Assembly: GCF_001189845.1 (NCBI RefSeq)
Contig: NZ_LFLZ01000073.1
Span: forward strand, 1-43,963
Direction: 5' to 3'
Source of the DNA: Bradyrhizobium tropiciagri
GTDB lineage: Bacteria; Pseudomonadota; Alphaproteobacteria; Rhizobiales; Xanthobacteraceae
Length of the DNA stretch: 43,963 bases
Positions 1-8,924 of this stretch are shown here, in pieces (the stretch's first letter is position 1; each line of letters begins with the position of its first letter). The position numbers and the translations under genes were made by a program. The notes under the pieces are model-generated. The model did no database searches. It was not told the origin of the DNA and saw only the letters and a list, made by a program, of their open reading frames with translations.

Positions 1-304
1 GCTTTCGCAGAGACGACACTGAGTTTGCTTCGGCGTCAGTCGTCATGCATCCGCATCCTCAACATGAGCTGCCCAACTGTTGTTTCGCCGCTTTGCGGAT
101 CCCGATCACACCTATGGGCCCGCGCCCTCGAGCCGACTGTCCTCCGTACTAATACGGATACGAAAGTGGCGGATTGCGGCGCCGGACTCGGCTAAGCAAC
201 TGGGTGCAAGCCACCCGATATTGCCCCGGCGCCGACAATACCTTTCCTGCTCCTGTTTTCCTTTTCCATTTTCCGGTGCAGCTGCTCACGATGAGTTGGT
301 CGGG
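1..304. other. Upstream stretch without a supported gene
   Basis: No convincing coding region, RNA gene or strong promoter was recognised before the histidine kinase. The kinase frame stays open back to position 80, but the extra N-terminal residues look like translated non-coding DNA: they are rich in Arg, Ser and Pro and precede the membrane segments. Confidence 0.4.
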
Positions 305-2605
305 ATGAATTTGTCGGGCCGTCTGGCGGTCGGGATGATGCTTCCCGTCGTCACACTCCTGGTCACACTGGGCTTCATCCATGGGGTCACCTGGCCGGGC
401 ATGGCGCTCGCCGGCGGCGCGGTTGCGGTGGTGTTGATGACTGCTGAGCTGATTGCGAGATCGCTGTCCAGGACGCCCGCCCAGTTGGTGCAGGCGGCCG
501 AAGCGCTGTCGCGCGGCCAGCAGGTACCCACGACAGGCGGCAACGACGAGACCGCGCAGCTCGCTGCGACGCTTGCCGAACTGTCGGCGCAATTGGGCAG
601 CCGGCAGCACCTGCTGGAGAAGACCGTCGAGAGCATCCGCGATCCGGTGGTGGTCGCCGATGAGCACGCGATGATCGTGATCGTCAACGCGGCGGCGCGG
701 CGGCTGTACCGCGTCGAGCCCGGCTTTGACACGCTGACCGGCGTTCGCACCTTCAAGAACTATTATGCCGACGGCACGACCGAGATGCCGATCGCGGACA
801 CGCCGATGGCACGTGCGCTGCGCGGCGAAGACATCGACGATTGCGAACTGATCGTGAAACCCCACCCGCCGGAGCCGGCCGTCTGCCTCGTCGTCAACGC
901 GCGGCCGCTGCGCGACGATGCCGGCAATCTGCGCGGCGCTGTCATCGTGCTGCACGATGTCACCGCGCAGCGTCGAGCGCATCAGGCGCTGGTGGAAAGC
1001 GAGCAGATGGCGCAGGCCATCGTCAGGACCGCGCTCGACGCCTTTGTGCAGACCGACCAGGACGGCATCATTCTCGACTGGAACCCGCAGGCCGAGGCGC
1101 TGACCGGCTGGACGCGCTCCGAGGCGGTGGGTTGTCGCGTCGTCGAACTGGTGTTTCCGGAGGAACTTCGCGTCGCGCACCGCCAGCGCATCAGCCGCTT
1201 CCTGCAGGAGGCTGCGGGCGGCGGCATGGGCATGCGCTACGAGACCGCGTCCGTGCATCGCGACGGTCACCGCTTCCAGGTCGAGGTGTCGCTCAATGCG
1301 CTGCGCCGCGGCGATGGCTGGATCATCAATTCCTTTGTCAGGGACGTCACCCAGCGCCGCATCGCCGCGGAGCAATTGATCCAGGCGCAGAAGACGGAAT
1401 CGCTCGGGCGGTTGACCGGCGGCATCGCGCACGACTTCAACAACATGCTGACGGTGATCACCGGCACGGTCGAGATCCTTGCCGACGGGGTCAAGGACAA
1501 CCCGCAGCTTGCGGCGATCGCCAAGCTGATCAGCGATGCCGCCGATCGCGGCGCGCAGCTCACCTCGAGCCTCCTGGCCTTCGCGCGCAAGCAGCCGTTG
1601 CAGCCCGCCGAGACCGACGTCAACGACCTGATCGGCGACGTGGTCCGCCTGTTGTCGCAGACGCTGGGGTCGCAGACCGAGATCAGGACGGAACTCAACC
1701 GCAGCGCCTGGCTCGCCTTTGTCGACCGCAGCCAGCTCGGCGCCGCGCTGGTCAATCTCGCCATCAATGCGCGCGATGCCATGCCTGAAGGCGGCACGCT
1801 GACGTTTGCGACCCGCAACATCCAGCTCGGCATTCCCGACGCCGTGGCGCACGGCGTCGAGCGCGCCGGTGACCATCTCGTGATCGAGGTCGCCGACACC
1901 GGCACCGGAATTTCGCCGTCGCATCTGGAGAAGATCTTCGATCCGTTCTTCTCCACCAAGAAGGTCGGGCAGGGCACCGGGCTCGGGCTCAGCATGGTGT
2001 TCGGCTTCGTCAAGCAGAGCGGCGGCGGGATCGAGGTCAGGAGCGAGCAGGGCCGCGGCACCGTCTTCAGGATCTATCTGCCCAAGGCCGATGGCACCGC
2101 GCAGCGCGCGGCCGAGGAGGACGATCAGCCGGTCAGGGGCGGCGACGAAACCGTCCTGTGCGTCGAGGACGACCCAACGATCCGCGACTATGTCACGGGC
2201 CAGCTCGAAAGCCTCGGCTACAAGGTGCTGGTCGCGGCAAACGCAGACGCCGCGCTCGAGATCGTCAACCGCGGCACCGCGTTCGATCTCCTGTTCACCG
2301 ACATCGTGATGCCCGGCAGCATGAACGGCCGGCAATTGGCTGATACGCTGATGGCCGGGCGGCCGGCGCTGCGGGTGCTGTTCACCTCGGGCTACAGCGA
2401 CGGTGCGTTGCCGGCACAACAGGGGCGGGGCAGCCACGGCATTCCGCTGCTGACCAAGCCGTATCGGCGCAGCGAACTGGCGCGAATGCTGCGGCGCTGC
2501 CTCGATCTTCAGGTCGACTTCCAGGGCGATCCCGTTCCGCAGCCTTATTCCGTGCAGCCCGATCTCGAACGCTTCCTGCGCGAGAACCCGCCGGAAAAGA
2601 GCTAG
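305..2605 (+). CDS. Hybrid sensor histidine kinase with two PAS domains and a receiver
   Basis: A 766-residue membrane-bound hybrid kinase. Two hydrophobic segments lie within residues 8-55, followed by a short HAMP-like linker. PAS domains follow at about 100-220 and 235-360; the second begins near the stretch AIVRTALDAFVQTDQDG. The HisKA H-box GGIAHDFNN places the phosphorylated His at about 376. The ATPase domain shows NLAINARDAMPEGG, DTGTGIS and GTGLGLSM, and is followed by a receiver with the acceptor Asp near 666 (LLFTDIVMPG) and the conserved Lys in LTKPY. The ATG at 305 is chosen because it directly precedes the first membrane segment, although its ribosome site is weak. No partner response regulator lies nearby, so it is an orphan. 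The stimulus is unknown; the two PAS domains could sense a cytoplasmic ligand or redox state. Confidence 0.9.
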   Translation: MNLSGRLAVGMMLPVVTLLVTLGFIHGVTWPGMALAGGAVAVVLMTAELIARSLSRTPAQLVQAAEALSRGQQVPTTGGNDETAQLAATLAELSAQLGSRQHLLEKTVESIRDPVVVADEHAMIVIVNAAARRLYRVEPGFDTLTGVRTFKNYYADGTTEMPIADTPMARALRGEDIDDCELIVKPHPPEPAVCLVVNARPLRDDAGNLRGAVIVLHDVTAQRRAHQALVESEQMAQAIVRTALDAFVQTDQDGIILDWNPQAEALTGWTRSEAVGCRVVELVFPEELRVAHRQRISRFLQEAAGGGMGMRYETASVHRDGHRFQVEVSLNALRRGDGWIINSFVRDVTQRRIAAEQLIQAQKTESLGRLTGGIAHDFNNMLTVITGTVEILADGVKDNPQLAAIAKLISDAADRGAQLTSSLLAFARKQPLQPAETDVNDLIGDVVRLLSQTLGSQTEIRTELNRSAWLAFVDRSQLGAALVNLAINARDAMPEGGTLTFATRNIQLGIPDAVAHGVERAGDHLVIEVADTGTGISPSHLEKIFDPFFSTKKVGQGTGLGLSMVFGFVKQSGGGIEVRSEQGRGTVFRIYLPKADGTAQRAAEEDDQPVRGGDETVLCVEDDPTIRDYVTGQLESLGYKVLVAANADAALEIVNRGTAFDLLFTDIVMPGSMNGRQLADTLMAGRPALRVLFTSGYSDGALPAQQGRGSHGIPLLTKPYRRSELARMLRRCLDLQVDFQGDPVPQPYSVQPDLERFLRENPPEKS

Positions 2606-2697
2606 GATGGCGATGCGCTGACAAGCGCGGGCGGGTGCGGTGAACATCGCGCACCGGGATCCACAACCAGCTGCGAGTTCGCCGGGGAGAAGCCTGC

Positions 2698-3354
2698 ATG
2701 ACCATCACGATTACCGCGTTTGAGCGGTCGCCCGACGGCGGCAAGGGACTGGCGCGGGACACGCGGGTTCGATGGGCGCTTGAAGAGGTCGGACAACCCT
2801 ACGCGGTTCGTCTGGTTTCGTTTGCTGCGATGAAGGAGCCCGCGCATCTGGCGCTTCACCCGTTCGGCCAGATACCGACTTATGAAGAGGACGATCTCGT
2901 CTTGTTCGAGACGGGGGCGATCGTGCTCCACCTCGCCGAGCGCCATGTTGGCTTGCTGCCCGATGACGCCAATGCCCGGGCGCGCGCAATCGCATGGATG
3001 TTTGCCGCGCTCAACACGGTGGAACCGCCGATCCTTGAGTTCGTGACCGCGAGGCTGTTCGAGCGCGACCGGCCATGGCACGCGGAACGCCTGCCGCTGG
3101 TCGAGGATCGGGTCCGGCAGCGGCTGGACCAGCTGTCGGATCGTCTGGGCGACGCCGACTGGCTCGACGGTAGGTTCAGCGCGGGCGATCTGATGATGGT
3201 GTCGGTGCTGCTCCGCCTGAAGCCGTCGGGCATGCTCGACGGGCATCCGAAGCTTGCGGCCTATGTCGCCCGCGGCGAAGCGCGGCCTGCCTACAAGCGG
3301 GCTTTCGCGGCTCAGTTGGCGGTCAATAGTCCGCAAGTTGCGGGTGGCGCCTGA
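2698..3354 (+). CDS. Glutathione S-transferase family protein
   Basis: A 218-residue protein with the two-domain GST layout. The N-terminal thioredoxin-like half ends in the glutathione-binding stretch HPFGQIPTYEEDDLVLFETG, where Pro precedes Thr and the ETGAI segment follows. The all-helical C-terminal half contains the capping motif region SAGDLMMVSVLL. The start is preceded by GGGGAG eight bases upstream. It lies 92 bp after the histidine kinase and may be transcribed separately. Substrate cannot be deduced; the class resembles the generic bacterial GSTs used for conjugation or disulfide reduction. Confidence 0.85.
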   Translation: MTITITAFERSPDGGKGLARDTRVRWALEEVGQPYAVRLVSFAAMKEPAHLALHPFGQIPTYEEDDLVLFETGAIVLHLAERHVGLLPDDANARARAIAWMFAALNTVEPPILEFVTARLFERDRPWHAERLPLVEDRVRQRLDQLSDRLGDADWLDGRFSAGDLMMVSVLLRLKPSGMLDGHPKLAAYVARGEARPAYKRAFAAQLAVNSPQVAGGA

Positions 3355-3370
3355 TTTAGCGCGATGTTCC

Positions 3371-3452
3371 GTAGGATGAGTAGCGCGAAGCGAAACCCAT
3401 CATCTCTCCTGCGGCCCACTGTTTGATGGGTATCGCTTCGCTCCACCCATCC
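3371..3452. repeat. Interspersed palindromic repeat, GATGGGTATCGCTTCGCT family
   Basis: Two arms of about 29 bases (3374-3402 and 3423-3452) are imperfect inverted copies built around GCGAAGCGAAACCCATCA and its complement. A half copy recurs at 4559-4588. Elements of this kind are common between genes in Bradyrhizobium and can form stable hairpins. Confidence 0.7.
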
Positions 3453-3485
3453 ACCTTGACGCAAGTTCGACGAGAGGAATGCACA

Positions 3486-4544
3486 GTGCAGGAAAGCGGC
3501 AAGGTTGCGATCTTCGATGGCCACAATGACGCGGCTCAACACCTCGCCGAGTATCGGGAAGGCGGGCGGGACTTTCTCGCGCGGTCCGAGGAGGGCCATC
3601 TCGATCTGCCGCGCGCCCGTGAAGGCGGCATGGTTGGCGGGCTGTTCGCGATGTACGCGAAAGCGGAGCATCCGCGACAGGGCGATTTCACGCGAACCGC
3701 CGACGGCTACGAGGTGCGCCTTGCCGAGCCGCTCGATGCGGCCTATGCGCGCCGCACCATCGATGCCCAGCTGCGCGCGCTGGAGGCCATGGTGGCCCGC
3801 GCCGACGGAAAGATCCGACGGGCAACGACCGTGGATGAGATCGAGGCGGCGCGCCGGGACGCGGTGTTTTCGATCGTGCTGCACCTCGAGGGCGCCGAAG
3901 CGATCGACGCTGATCTGGATGGGCTGGCGAGGCTCTACGCCCGCGGTCTGCGTTCGCTCGGCCCGGTCTGGAGCCGGCCCAACATCTTCGGCCATGGCGT
4001 GCCGTTCGCCTATCCGCGCTCGCCGGACACCGGGCCCGGTTTGACGGACGCCGGGAAGGCGCTGGTGAGAGCCTGCAATGATCTCGGAATCGTGGTCGAT
4101 GCAGCCCACCTCAACGAGCGCGGCTTCTGGGATCTGGCGGCACTCAGCACGGCGCCGATCGTGGTCACCCACGCCTGCGCGCATGCGATCTGCCCCGCGA
4201 CCCGCAACCTGACCGACCGGCAGCTCGACGCCGTCAAAGCATCCGACGGCGTCATGGGCTTCAATTTCAGTGTGTCCGAGGTGCGCCCGGACGGGCACAG
4301 CGATCCCGATGCCCCGATCGAGACGGTCGCCAACCATCTCGGCTACCTGGTCGAGCGGATGGGCGAGGATCACGTGGCGCTGGGATCGGACTTCGATGGT
4401 GCGGTGATGCCGCGTCCGCTCAGGGATGCAAGTCATCTCCAGAGCCTGATCCAGGCGTTGCGCGGGCGCGGCTTCGATGATGCCGCGCTGCGCAAGATCG
4501 CTTTTGATAACTGGATGCGGGTGTTGCGCCAGAGCTGGCGTTGA
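3486..4544 (+). CDS. Membrane dipeptidase, peptidase family M19
   Basis: A 352-residue member of the renal dipeptidase family, zinc metallopeptidases of the amidohydrolase fold that cleave dipeptides including those with D-residues. The binuclear zinc ligands can all be located: H13 and D15 in FDGHNDA, the bridging E135 in HLEGAEAI, H208 in DAAHLNERG, H229 in VTHACAHA, and the catalytic D302 in LGSDFDG. The GTG at 3486 is preferred over the upstream ATG at 3423 because AGAGGA lies eight bases before it and because the 3423 extension runs through the interspersed repeat. No signal peptide is seen, so it is probably cytoplasmic. The next gene is a solute-binding protein, which hints at uptake and breakdown of a small peptide-like compound, but this is only inference. 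Confidence 0.88.
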   Translation: MQESGKVAIFDGHNDAAQHLAEYREGGRDFLARSEEGHLDLPRAREGGMVGGLFAMYAKAEHPRQGDFTRTADGYEVRLAEPLDAAYARRTIDAQLRALEAMVARADGKIRRATTVDEIEAARRDAVFSIVLHLEGAEAIDADLDGLARLYARGLRSLGPVWSRPNIFGHGVPFAYPRSPDTGPGLTDAGKALVRACNDLGIVVDAAHLNERGFWDLAALSTAPIVVTHACAHAICPATRNLTDRQLDAVKASDGVMGFNFSVSEVRPDGHSDPDAPIETVANHLGYLVERMGEDHVALGSDFDGAVMPRPLRDASHLQSLIQALRGRGFDDAALRKIAFDNWMRVLRQSWR

Positions 4545-4558
4545 CCGGTCGACAGGAC

Positions 4559-4588
4559 GGGTATCGCTTCGCTCCATCCATCCTACGC
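4559..4588. repeat. Half copy of the GATGGGTATCGCTTCGCT repeat
   Basis: Matches the right arm of the element at 3371-3452 with one change (ccatccatcc for ccacccatcc). The left arm is absent, so it is a solitary arm between the dipeptidase and the next gene. Confidence 0.6.
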
Positions 4589-4646
4589 GCTATGCTCCCA
4601 TGACAATGGCGCGGCCGGTCAACGGCCCGATCTCAGGGAGCATGGA

Positions 4647-5714
4647 ATGCAGGACCGCAAATGGTCGAGACGCGACTGGCTCAAGGTGACGGCGGCCACC
4701 GCCGCCGGCATGGTGTTCGCCGAACCGTTGCGCGCGGCGGCGCCGCCGGCCGAGGCCGTGACGCCGGAGCTGATCGCGGCGGCCAAGAAGGAAGGCAAGA
4801 TCTCGTTCTACAGCGCGCTGGAACTGAACACGGCCGAGCGCCTCGCGCGCGACTTTGAGCAGAAATATCCCGGGATCAGCGTCCGCGTCGAGCGCTCCGG
4901 CGCCGAGCGCATCTTCCAGCGCATCGCCCAGGAGCAGGGCAGCGGCATCCATGCGGTCGACGTCGCCAACTCGACCGATCCCGCGCACTACCTCGACTGG
5001 AAGAAGAACGACTGGCTCGCGGCCTACATGCCGGAAGATGTCGCAAAGCATTTTCCGGCCGACCAGATCGATCCCGACGGCACCTCGGCGACATCCTGCG
5101 CCTGGTTTGAGGTGATCGGCTACAACACCGAGCAAGTGAAGCGCGAGGAGGCGCCGAAGAGCTACGCCGACCTGCTCGATCCCCGGTGGCGCGGCAAGAT
5201 CGTCAAGGCGCACCCGAGCTACTCCGGCGCGATCATGACCGCGACCTTCGTGCTGACGCGCGATCTTGGCTGGCCGTATCTGGAGAAGCTGTCGCAGCAG
5301 CGGGTGATGCAGGTGCAGTCGGCCGCCGATCCACCGAAAAAGATCCTGCTCGGCGAGCGCGCCGTCATGGCCGACGGCAACGACTACAACCTGGTGCTGG
5401 CCAAGGATCAGGGCAAGCCGGTCGAGGTGGTCTATCCGGCCGAGGGCGCGCCGCTGATCATCGTGCCGAGCGGCATCTTCAAGAGCGCGCCGAACCCGAA
5501 CGCGGCGCGGCTGTTCCAGAGCTATTTCTTCAGCGCCGAAACCCAGCAGATGCTGGCCGACGAATTCGCGCACCGCTCGTTCCACGCCGGAGTGAAGGAG
5601 AAGGCCGGACACGTGCCGCTCGACAAGCTGAAGATGCTGAAGGCCGATCCGGCCCAGGTGCAGGCACAGAGCGAAGAGATCAAGGCAAGGTACGCGAAGC
5701 TGTTCCGGGTGTGA
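4647..5714 (+). CDS. Tat-exported ABC transporter solute-binding protein (family 1, ferric-type)
   Basis: A 355-residue periplasmic binding protein. The N-terminus carries a twin-arginine signal (SRRDWLK at residues 7-13, then a hydrophobic stretch ending near LRAAA). The mature part begins with the typical ISFYSALELNTAERLARDFEQ pattern of extracellular solute-binding family 1, the group that includes ferric-ion and thiamine or phosphonate binders. No permease or ATPase gene lies nearby, so its transporter must be elsewhere or it acts as an orphan. Tat export suggests folding before export, possibly with a bound ligand. Substrate is not determinable from sequence alone. Confidence 0.85.
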   Translation: MQDRKWSRRDWLKVTAATAAGMVFAEPLRAAAPPAEAVTPELIAAAKKEGKISFYSALELNTAERLARDFEQKYPGISVRVERSGAERIFQRIAQEQGSGIHAVDVANSTDPAHYLDWKKNDWLAAYMPEDVAKHFPADQIDPDGTSATSCAWFEVIGYNTEQVKREEAPKSYADLLDPRWRGKIVKAHPSYSGAIMTATFVLTRDLGWPYLEKLSQQRVMQVQSAADPPKKILLGERAVMADGNDYNLVLAKDQGKPVEVVYPAEGAPLIIVPSGIFKSAPNPNAARLFQSYFFSAETQQMLADEFAHRSFHAGVKEKAGHVPLDKLKMLKADPAQVQAQSEEIKARYAKLFRV

Positions 5715-5763
5715 GTGGCCTGTCCTTGCCGCGGGGAATTTGGCCTTGACGCAGCCCTCTCCA

Positions 5764-5887
5764 CGTCATTGCGAGCGAAGCGAAGCAATCCATCCCTCCG
5801 CGTACGCGGATGCATGGATTGCTTCATCGCTGAGTTTATCATCGGGCCGGCCAAAGGCCGGACCCGTTGGTTCCTCGCAATGACGGG
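5764..5887. repeat. Interspersed palindromic repeat, CATTGCGAGCGAAGCGAAGCAATCCAT family, extended copy
   Basis: Starts cgtcattgcgagcgaag and ends cctcgcaatgacgg, with an internal inverted pair gcaatccat / atggattgc around cgcgtacgcg. This copy has an additional segment with the palindrome ggccggccaaaggccgg before its right end. Related copies are at 8772-8858 and 35002-35118. Confidence 0.75.
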
Positions 5888-5934
5888 GATAGTGCTCGGA
5901 CCACCCACGCAGCGCAGCGAGTGGCCACGGCCGG

Positions 5935-7164
5935 CTACCCTCCGACTTCCGCGCTGAGCATGGGTCCGAACAGCTCCCAGCGCTCGCCCTTGAACCGTCT
6001 GAGTTGCATCTGCTTGATCGGTGCGAAATCGATCGGGCTGGTGTTCATCGTGATCCCAGGCAGCAGGTTGTTGGTCCGGAAGGCCTTCAGGTTGGCGGCC
6101 TGTTTCATCACGTTCGCGCGCGTGAGATCGTCGCCGCACTGCTTCAGCACCTGAACCAGCGTCTGGGCAGAATTGTAGCCTGTCATCACCAGGCTGTCGG
6201 CCCGATTGCCATCGGGGAAATATTTCGCGAGATATTCGTCGAACGCCTTCATGCCGGGGTCGTCCTTCCATTGCGGATCGAGCGGATCCATCAGGTAGGC
6301 CACCGAAATGATGCCTTGCGCGTTCTCGAAGCCGGCAGGCTGGATCACCGCGCCGATCGAGGAGCCGACCGAATTGAGGATGTGCAACGGCTTCCAGCCG
6401 ATCTCGGCCGTTTTCTTGATGGCCTGTGCCGCGAATTTCGGCGTGGCAATGTCGACGAATACATCGGCATTCATCGACTTCATCTTGACGATATGCGTGT
6501 CGATGGTCGGCTCGGCGACCTCATACGCATCCTCGACAACGATCATCGACGCCGCCTTGTCGCCGAGACCGTCCTTCAGGCCCTTGACGTAGTCCTTTCC
6601 ATAATCGTCGTTCTGGTAGAGCACGGCGATCCTGCCATGCGGCTTTTCCTTCAGGATGTGCTTGGCGTAGATCCGGCCCTCGGCCTGATAGCTGGGCTGC
6701 CAGCCCATGGTCCACGGAAAGTTCTGCGGATCATTCCACTTGGTCGCGCCGGTTTGGATGAACAGCTGCGGCACCTTTTTCGTGTTCATGTATTTCTGAA
6801 TGGCGCCGTTGGATGCGGTGCCGAGGGCGGCGAAGATCAGCAGGACCTCGTCGCTTTCGACGAGCTTACGCGCCTGCTCGACCGTTTTCGGCGGACTGTA
6901 GCTGTCGTCGTAGGAGATGAAATTGATCTTGCGGCCGTTGATTCCTCCCTCGGCATTGATCTTGCGGAAGTAGGCCGCCTGGGCCCGGCCGCTGGTGCCG
7001 TAGGCCGATGCGGGCCCGCTGTAGGGCATGATGTTGCCGATCTTGATTTCAGTATCGGTTGCGCCGGTGTCGTATGTCTTCTGGGCAGATGCGCCGCCTG
7101 CGCCGGCGGCGAGGATGATGATGGCGGTCGAAAGCGCCGCCATTCGTCGTGTGACGAAAGACAT
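5935..7164 (-). CDS. Branched-chain amino acid type ABC transporter substrate-binding protein
   Basis: A 409-residue periplasmic protein of the Leu/Ile/Val-binding family (type I fold). A Sec signal peptide (residues 1-27, ending ASA before QKTYD) is followed by EIKIGNIMPYSGPASAYG, the family hallmark, and the stretch GRKINFISYDDSYSPPKTVEQARKLVE in two parts. The ATG at 7164 is chosen over 7185 because GGGAGAA lies seven bases upstream. It stands alone, with no permease or ATPase next to it, as is common for this expanded family in Bradyrhizobium. Ligands of relatives range from amino acids to aromatic acids, so the substrate is left open. Confidence 0.88.
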   Translation of the reverse strand: MSFVTRRMAALSTAIIILAAGAGGASAQKTYDTGATDTEIKIGNIMPYSGPASAYGTSGRAQAAYFRKINAEGGINGRKINFISYDDSYSPPKTVEQARKLVESDEVLLIFAALGTASNGAIQKYMNTKKVPQLFIQTGATKWNDPQNFPWTMGWQPSYQAEGRIYAKHILKEKPHGRIAVLYQNDDYGKDYVKGLKDGLGDKAASMIVVEDAYEVAEPTIDTHIVKMKSMNADVFVDIATPKFAAQAIKKTAEIGWKPLHILNSVGSSIGAVIQPAGFENAQGIISVAYLMDPLDPQWKDDPGMKAFDEYLAKYFPDGNRADSLVMTGYNSAQTLVQVLKQCGDDLTRANVMKQAANLKAFRTNNLLPGITMNTSPIDFAPIKQMQLRRFKGERWELFGPMLSAEVGG

Positions 7165-7351
7165 CTCGTTTCTCCCAAAATGCAAAAAATGAATGTGTCT
7201 GTCTTATCGAAGGCCGCTTGCGGGTCCTTGTTGGCAGTGAACACCTTGCTCCGGATATTGTCGATTCCGAAGCACAGGCGTACGCGCCGGTTCGCATCAC
7301 TTCATTGGGTTCGTCAGTACTGCTGACCGTAGTCTTCCGGGATTGCCGCGA

Positions 7352-8329
7352 TTACGCCGCACGCATTGATCGTTGCGCGCGATAGGCCTGCGGCGATGTC
7401 AGCGTGAGCTTGCGGAAGGCCTTGCGAAAGCTGCTCTCGTCCTCATAGCCCGTGGCGCGAGCGATCGCCTTGATCGGTTGCGCCGTGGTCTCCAGCAGCG
7501 TGCGGGCGTGCTCAACGCGGCGTCGCGTGATGAAGGCCTGCGGCGGTTCGTGGGTCAGTTCGCGGAAACGGCGGTTCAGCGTGCGTTCGCTCAGGCCCAG
7601 CGCCTGCGCGAGGCCGCGCACCGTAATCGGCGTCTTGCCGGTGCGGCGCACCAGCATGTCCGCCTTGATCAGCAGCGGGTCCTGGGCGAGCATGTAGCCG
7701 AGCGGCATGAAGATCGCCTGCGTGCGCTGCGCGGTGTCGATCACGGCATAGTCGGCGCAGACCTTTGCGACCTCGGGTCCTTCGACGAGCTCGATCAGCC
7801 GCAGGAGCAGGTCGACCCATGACATCGGTCCGGCGGCGCAGACCAGGCGGTCGGCCTGCGTGATGACGGCGTCGCTGGCGAGGTCGATCCTCGGATGGCG
7901 GCGGCGCAGCTCGCTCTGCAGCCACCAGGTGATGGTGGCGCGGCGGCCGTCGAGCAGGCCGGCATTGGCGAGCAGCAGCACGCCGCTGCAGAAGGCGCCG
8001 ATCAGGCGGCCGCTGGCATGTTGCTGGCGCAGCCAGGCGCCGGCACGGTCATATTGCGGCTGCAGGCGTTCGGCGGTGAGATGATCGACCAGGCTGCCCG
8101 GCACGATGATCGCGTCGAACGCCGTCCGCTTGCCGACGGCGCCATCGACGGGAAGCAGCTTGCCGCCGCCGGCGCGCACCGCCTTGCCGTCGAGCGACAG
8201 CGTCTGCCAGCTGAAGCGCGCCTTGCCGCCCCGCAGCTGCATCACATGGTTGCCGAGCGTGAGGATGTCGGCGATGCCGGCGACCGCCGAGTGCATGCAG
8301 CCTTCCAGCGCGAGGATTGCGAGCTTCAT
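7352..8329 (-). CDS. GlxA family transcriptional regulator (DJ-1/PfpI plus AraC HTH)
   Basis: A 325-residue regulator. The N-terminal half has the DJ-1/PfpI fold, with the nucleophile-elbow-like AFCSGVLLLANAGLL, as in amidase-like sensor domains. The C-terminal 100 residues are a double helix-turn-helix of the AraC type (LGLSERTLNRRFRELT and IARATGYEDESSFRKAFRK). GGAGG lies four bases before the ATG at 8329; the ATG at 8353 has a poorer site. It is divergent from the tautomerase gene at 8482, so it may control that gene as well as itself. Inducer unknown. Confidence 0.88.
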   Translation of the reverse strand: MKLAILALEGCMHSAVAGIADILTLGNHVMQLRGGKARFSWQTLSLDGKAVRAGGGKLLPVDGAVGKRTAFDAIIVPGSLVDHLTAERLQPQYDRAGAWLRQQHASGRLIGAFCSGVLLLANAGLLDGRRATITWWLQSELRRRHPRIDLASDAVITQADRLVCAAGPMSWVDLLLRLIELVEGPEVAKVCADYAVIDTAQRTQAIFMPLGYMLAQDPLLIKADMLVRRTGKTPITVRGLAQALGLSERTLNRRFRELTHEPPQAFITRRRVEHARTLLETTAQPIKAIARATGYEDESSFRKAFRKLTLTSPQAYRAQRSMRAA

Positions 8330-8481
8330 GGGACCTCCAGGCGTTGCCGTCATCCTACCCGATCAGCGCGATCAGGCCATGGCGGATATTGCCCGATCTC
8401 TGTCTGATCGGCCACTGCCTGATTGTGCCATGCCGGTCCATCTTCGTTTTGCTGTCACAACCTCAGCAATGGAGAGAGACC

Positions 8482-8745
8482 ATGCCTTACGTCACCATTT
8501 CCACCGTCCGCGGCATCTTCGATGTGGCCCAGAAGAAGGCGCTGCTGGAGCGCGTCACCGATCTCATGGTCGAGGTCGAGGGGCAGGGCGACCCGGACTT
8601 CCGCCGCAACGTCTGGGTCAAGATCGAGGAGGGCGAGCCGGCGAGCTGGTCGCTCGGCGGCATGATGCCGACGCCGGACATGATCGCGGGCAAATTCGGC
8701 GCGCTCGACGCCGGCGGCCGGCGGCTTGCGAAAGCGAAGGTGTAA
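8482..8745 (+). CDS. Tautomerase family protein (4-oxalocrotonate tautomerase-like)
   Basis: An 87-residue protein starting MPYVTIS, so the catalytic Pro would become N-terminal after Met removal, as in 4-oxalocrotonate tautomerases. It is longer than the classic 62-residue enzymes. The pattern KKALLERVTDLMVEV and VWVKIEEGEPASWSLGG fits the family. The start is preceded by GGAGAGAG. The divergent GlxA-type regulator is its likely controller. The substrate is unknown; relatives act on 2-hydroxymuconate, or dehalogenate small acids. Confidence 0.85.
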   Translation: MPYVTISTVRGIFDVAQKKALLERVTDLMVEVEGQGDPDFRRNVWVKIEEGEPASWSLGGMMPTPDMIAGKFGALDAGGRRLAKAKV

Positions 8746-8771
8746 GCGAGGAACAGGCGCTTTCACCACAT

Positions 8772-8858
8772 CGTCATTGCGAGCGAAGCGAATCAATCCA
8801 TCTCTCCGCATGCGCGGACGCATGGATTGCTTCGTCGCTTCGCTCCTCGCAATGACGG
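8772..8858. repeat. Interspersed palindromic repeat, CATTGCGAGCGAAGCGAAGCAATCCAT family
   Basis: Compact copy: cattgcgagcgaagcgaatcaatcca, centre with catgcgcgga, then atggattgcttcg and cctcgcaatgacgg. The two ends form a long hairpin. It lies between the tautomerase and the glnA terminator. Confidence 0.75.
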
Positions 8859-8863
8859 ATACC

Positions 8864-8901
8864 TCAAAAAACAAAAGGCGCTTCCGGTGGAAGCGCCTTT
8901 T
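8864..8901 (-). terminator. Intrinsic terminator of glnA
   Basis: A perfect 13-bp inverted repeat (8873-8885 and 8889-8901, loop of three) sits just after the glnA stop. On the minus strand the hairpin is followed by TGTTTTTT. It ends transcription from the glnA side. Confidence 0.85.
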
Positions 8902-8924
8902 GCATTCGTGAGATGCTGCAAAGC

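Noticed and set aside
149..2647. Long open frame on the minus strand opposite the histidine kinase
   Set aside because: Its composition (Arg, Ala, Gly, His, Asp rich, no domain) is that of a GC-rich antisense shadow, and the plus strand encodes clear kinase domains. Similar long shadows opposite the racemase/cupredoxin genes (19639-21552) and tig (22464-23918) were dropped for the same reason.
3423..3485. Upstream ATG start for the M19 dipeptidase
   Set aside because: The extra 21 residues come from translated interspersed repeat, and the GTG at 3486 has a good ribosome site.
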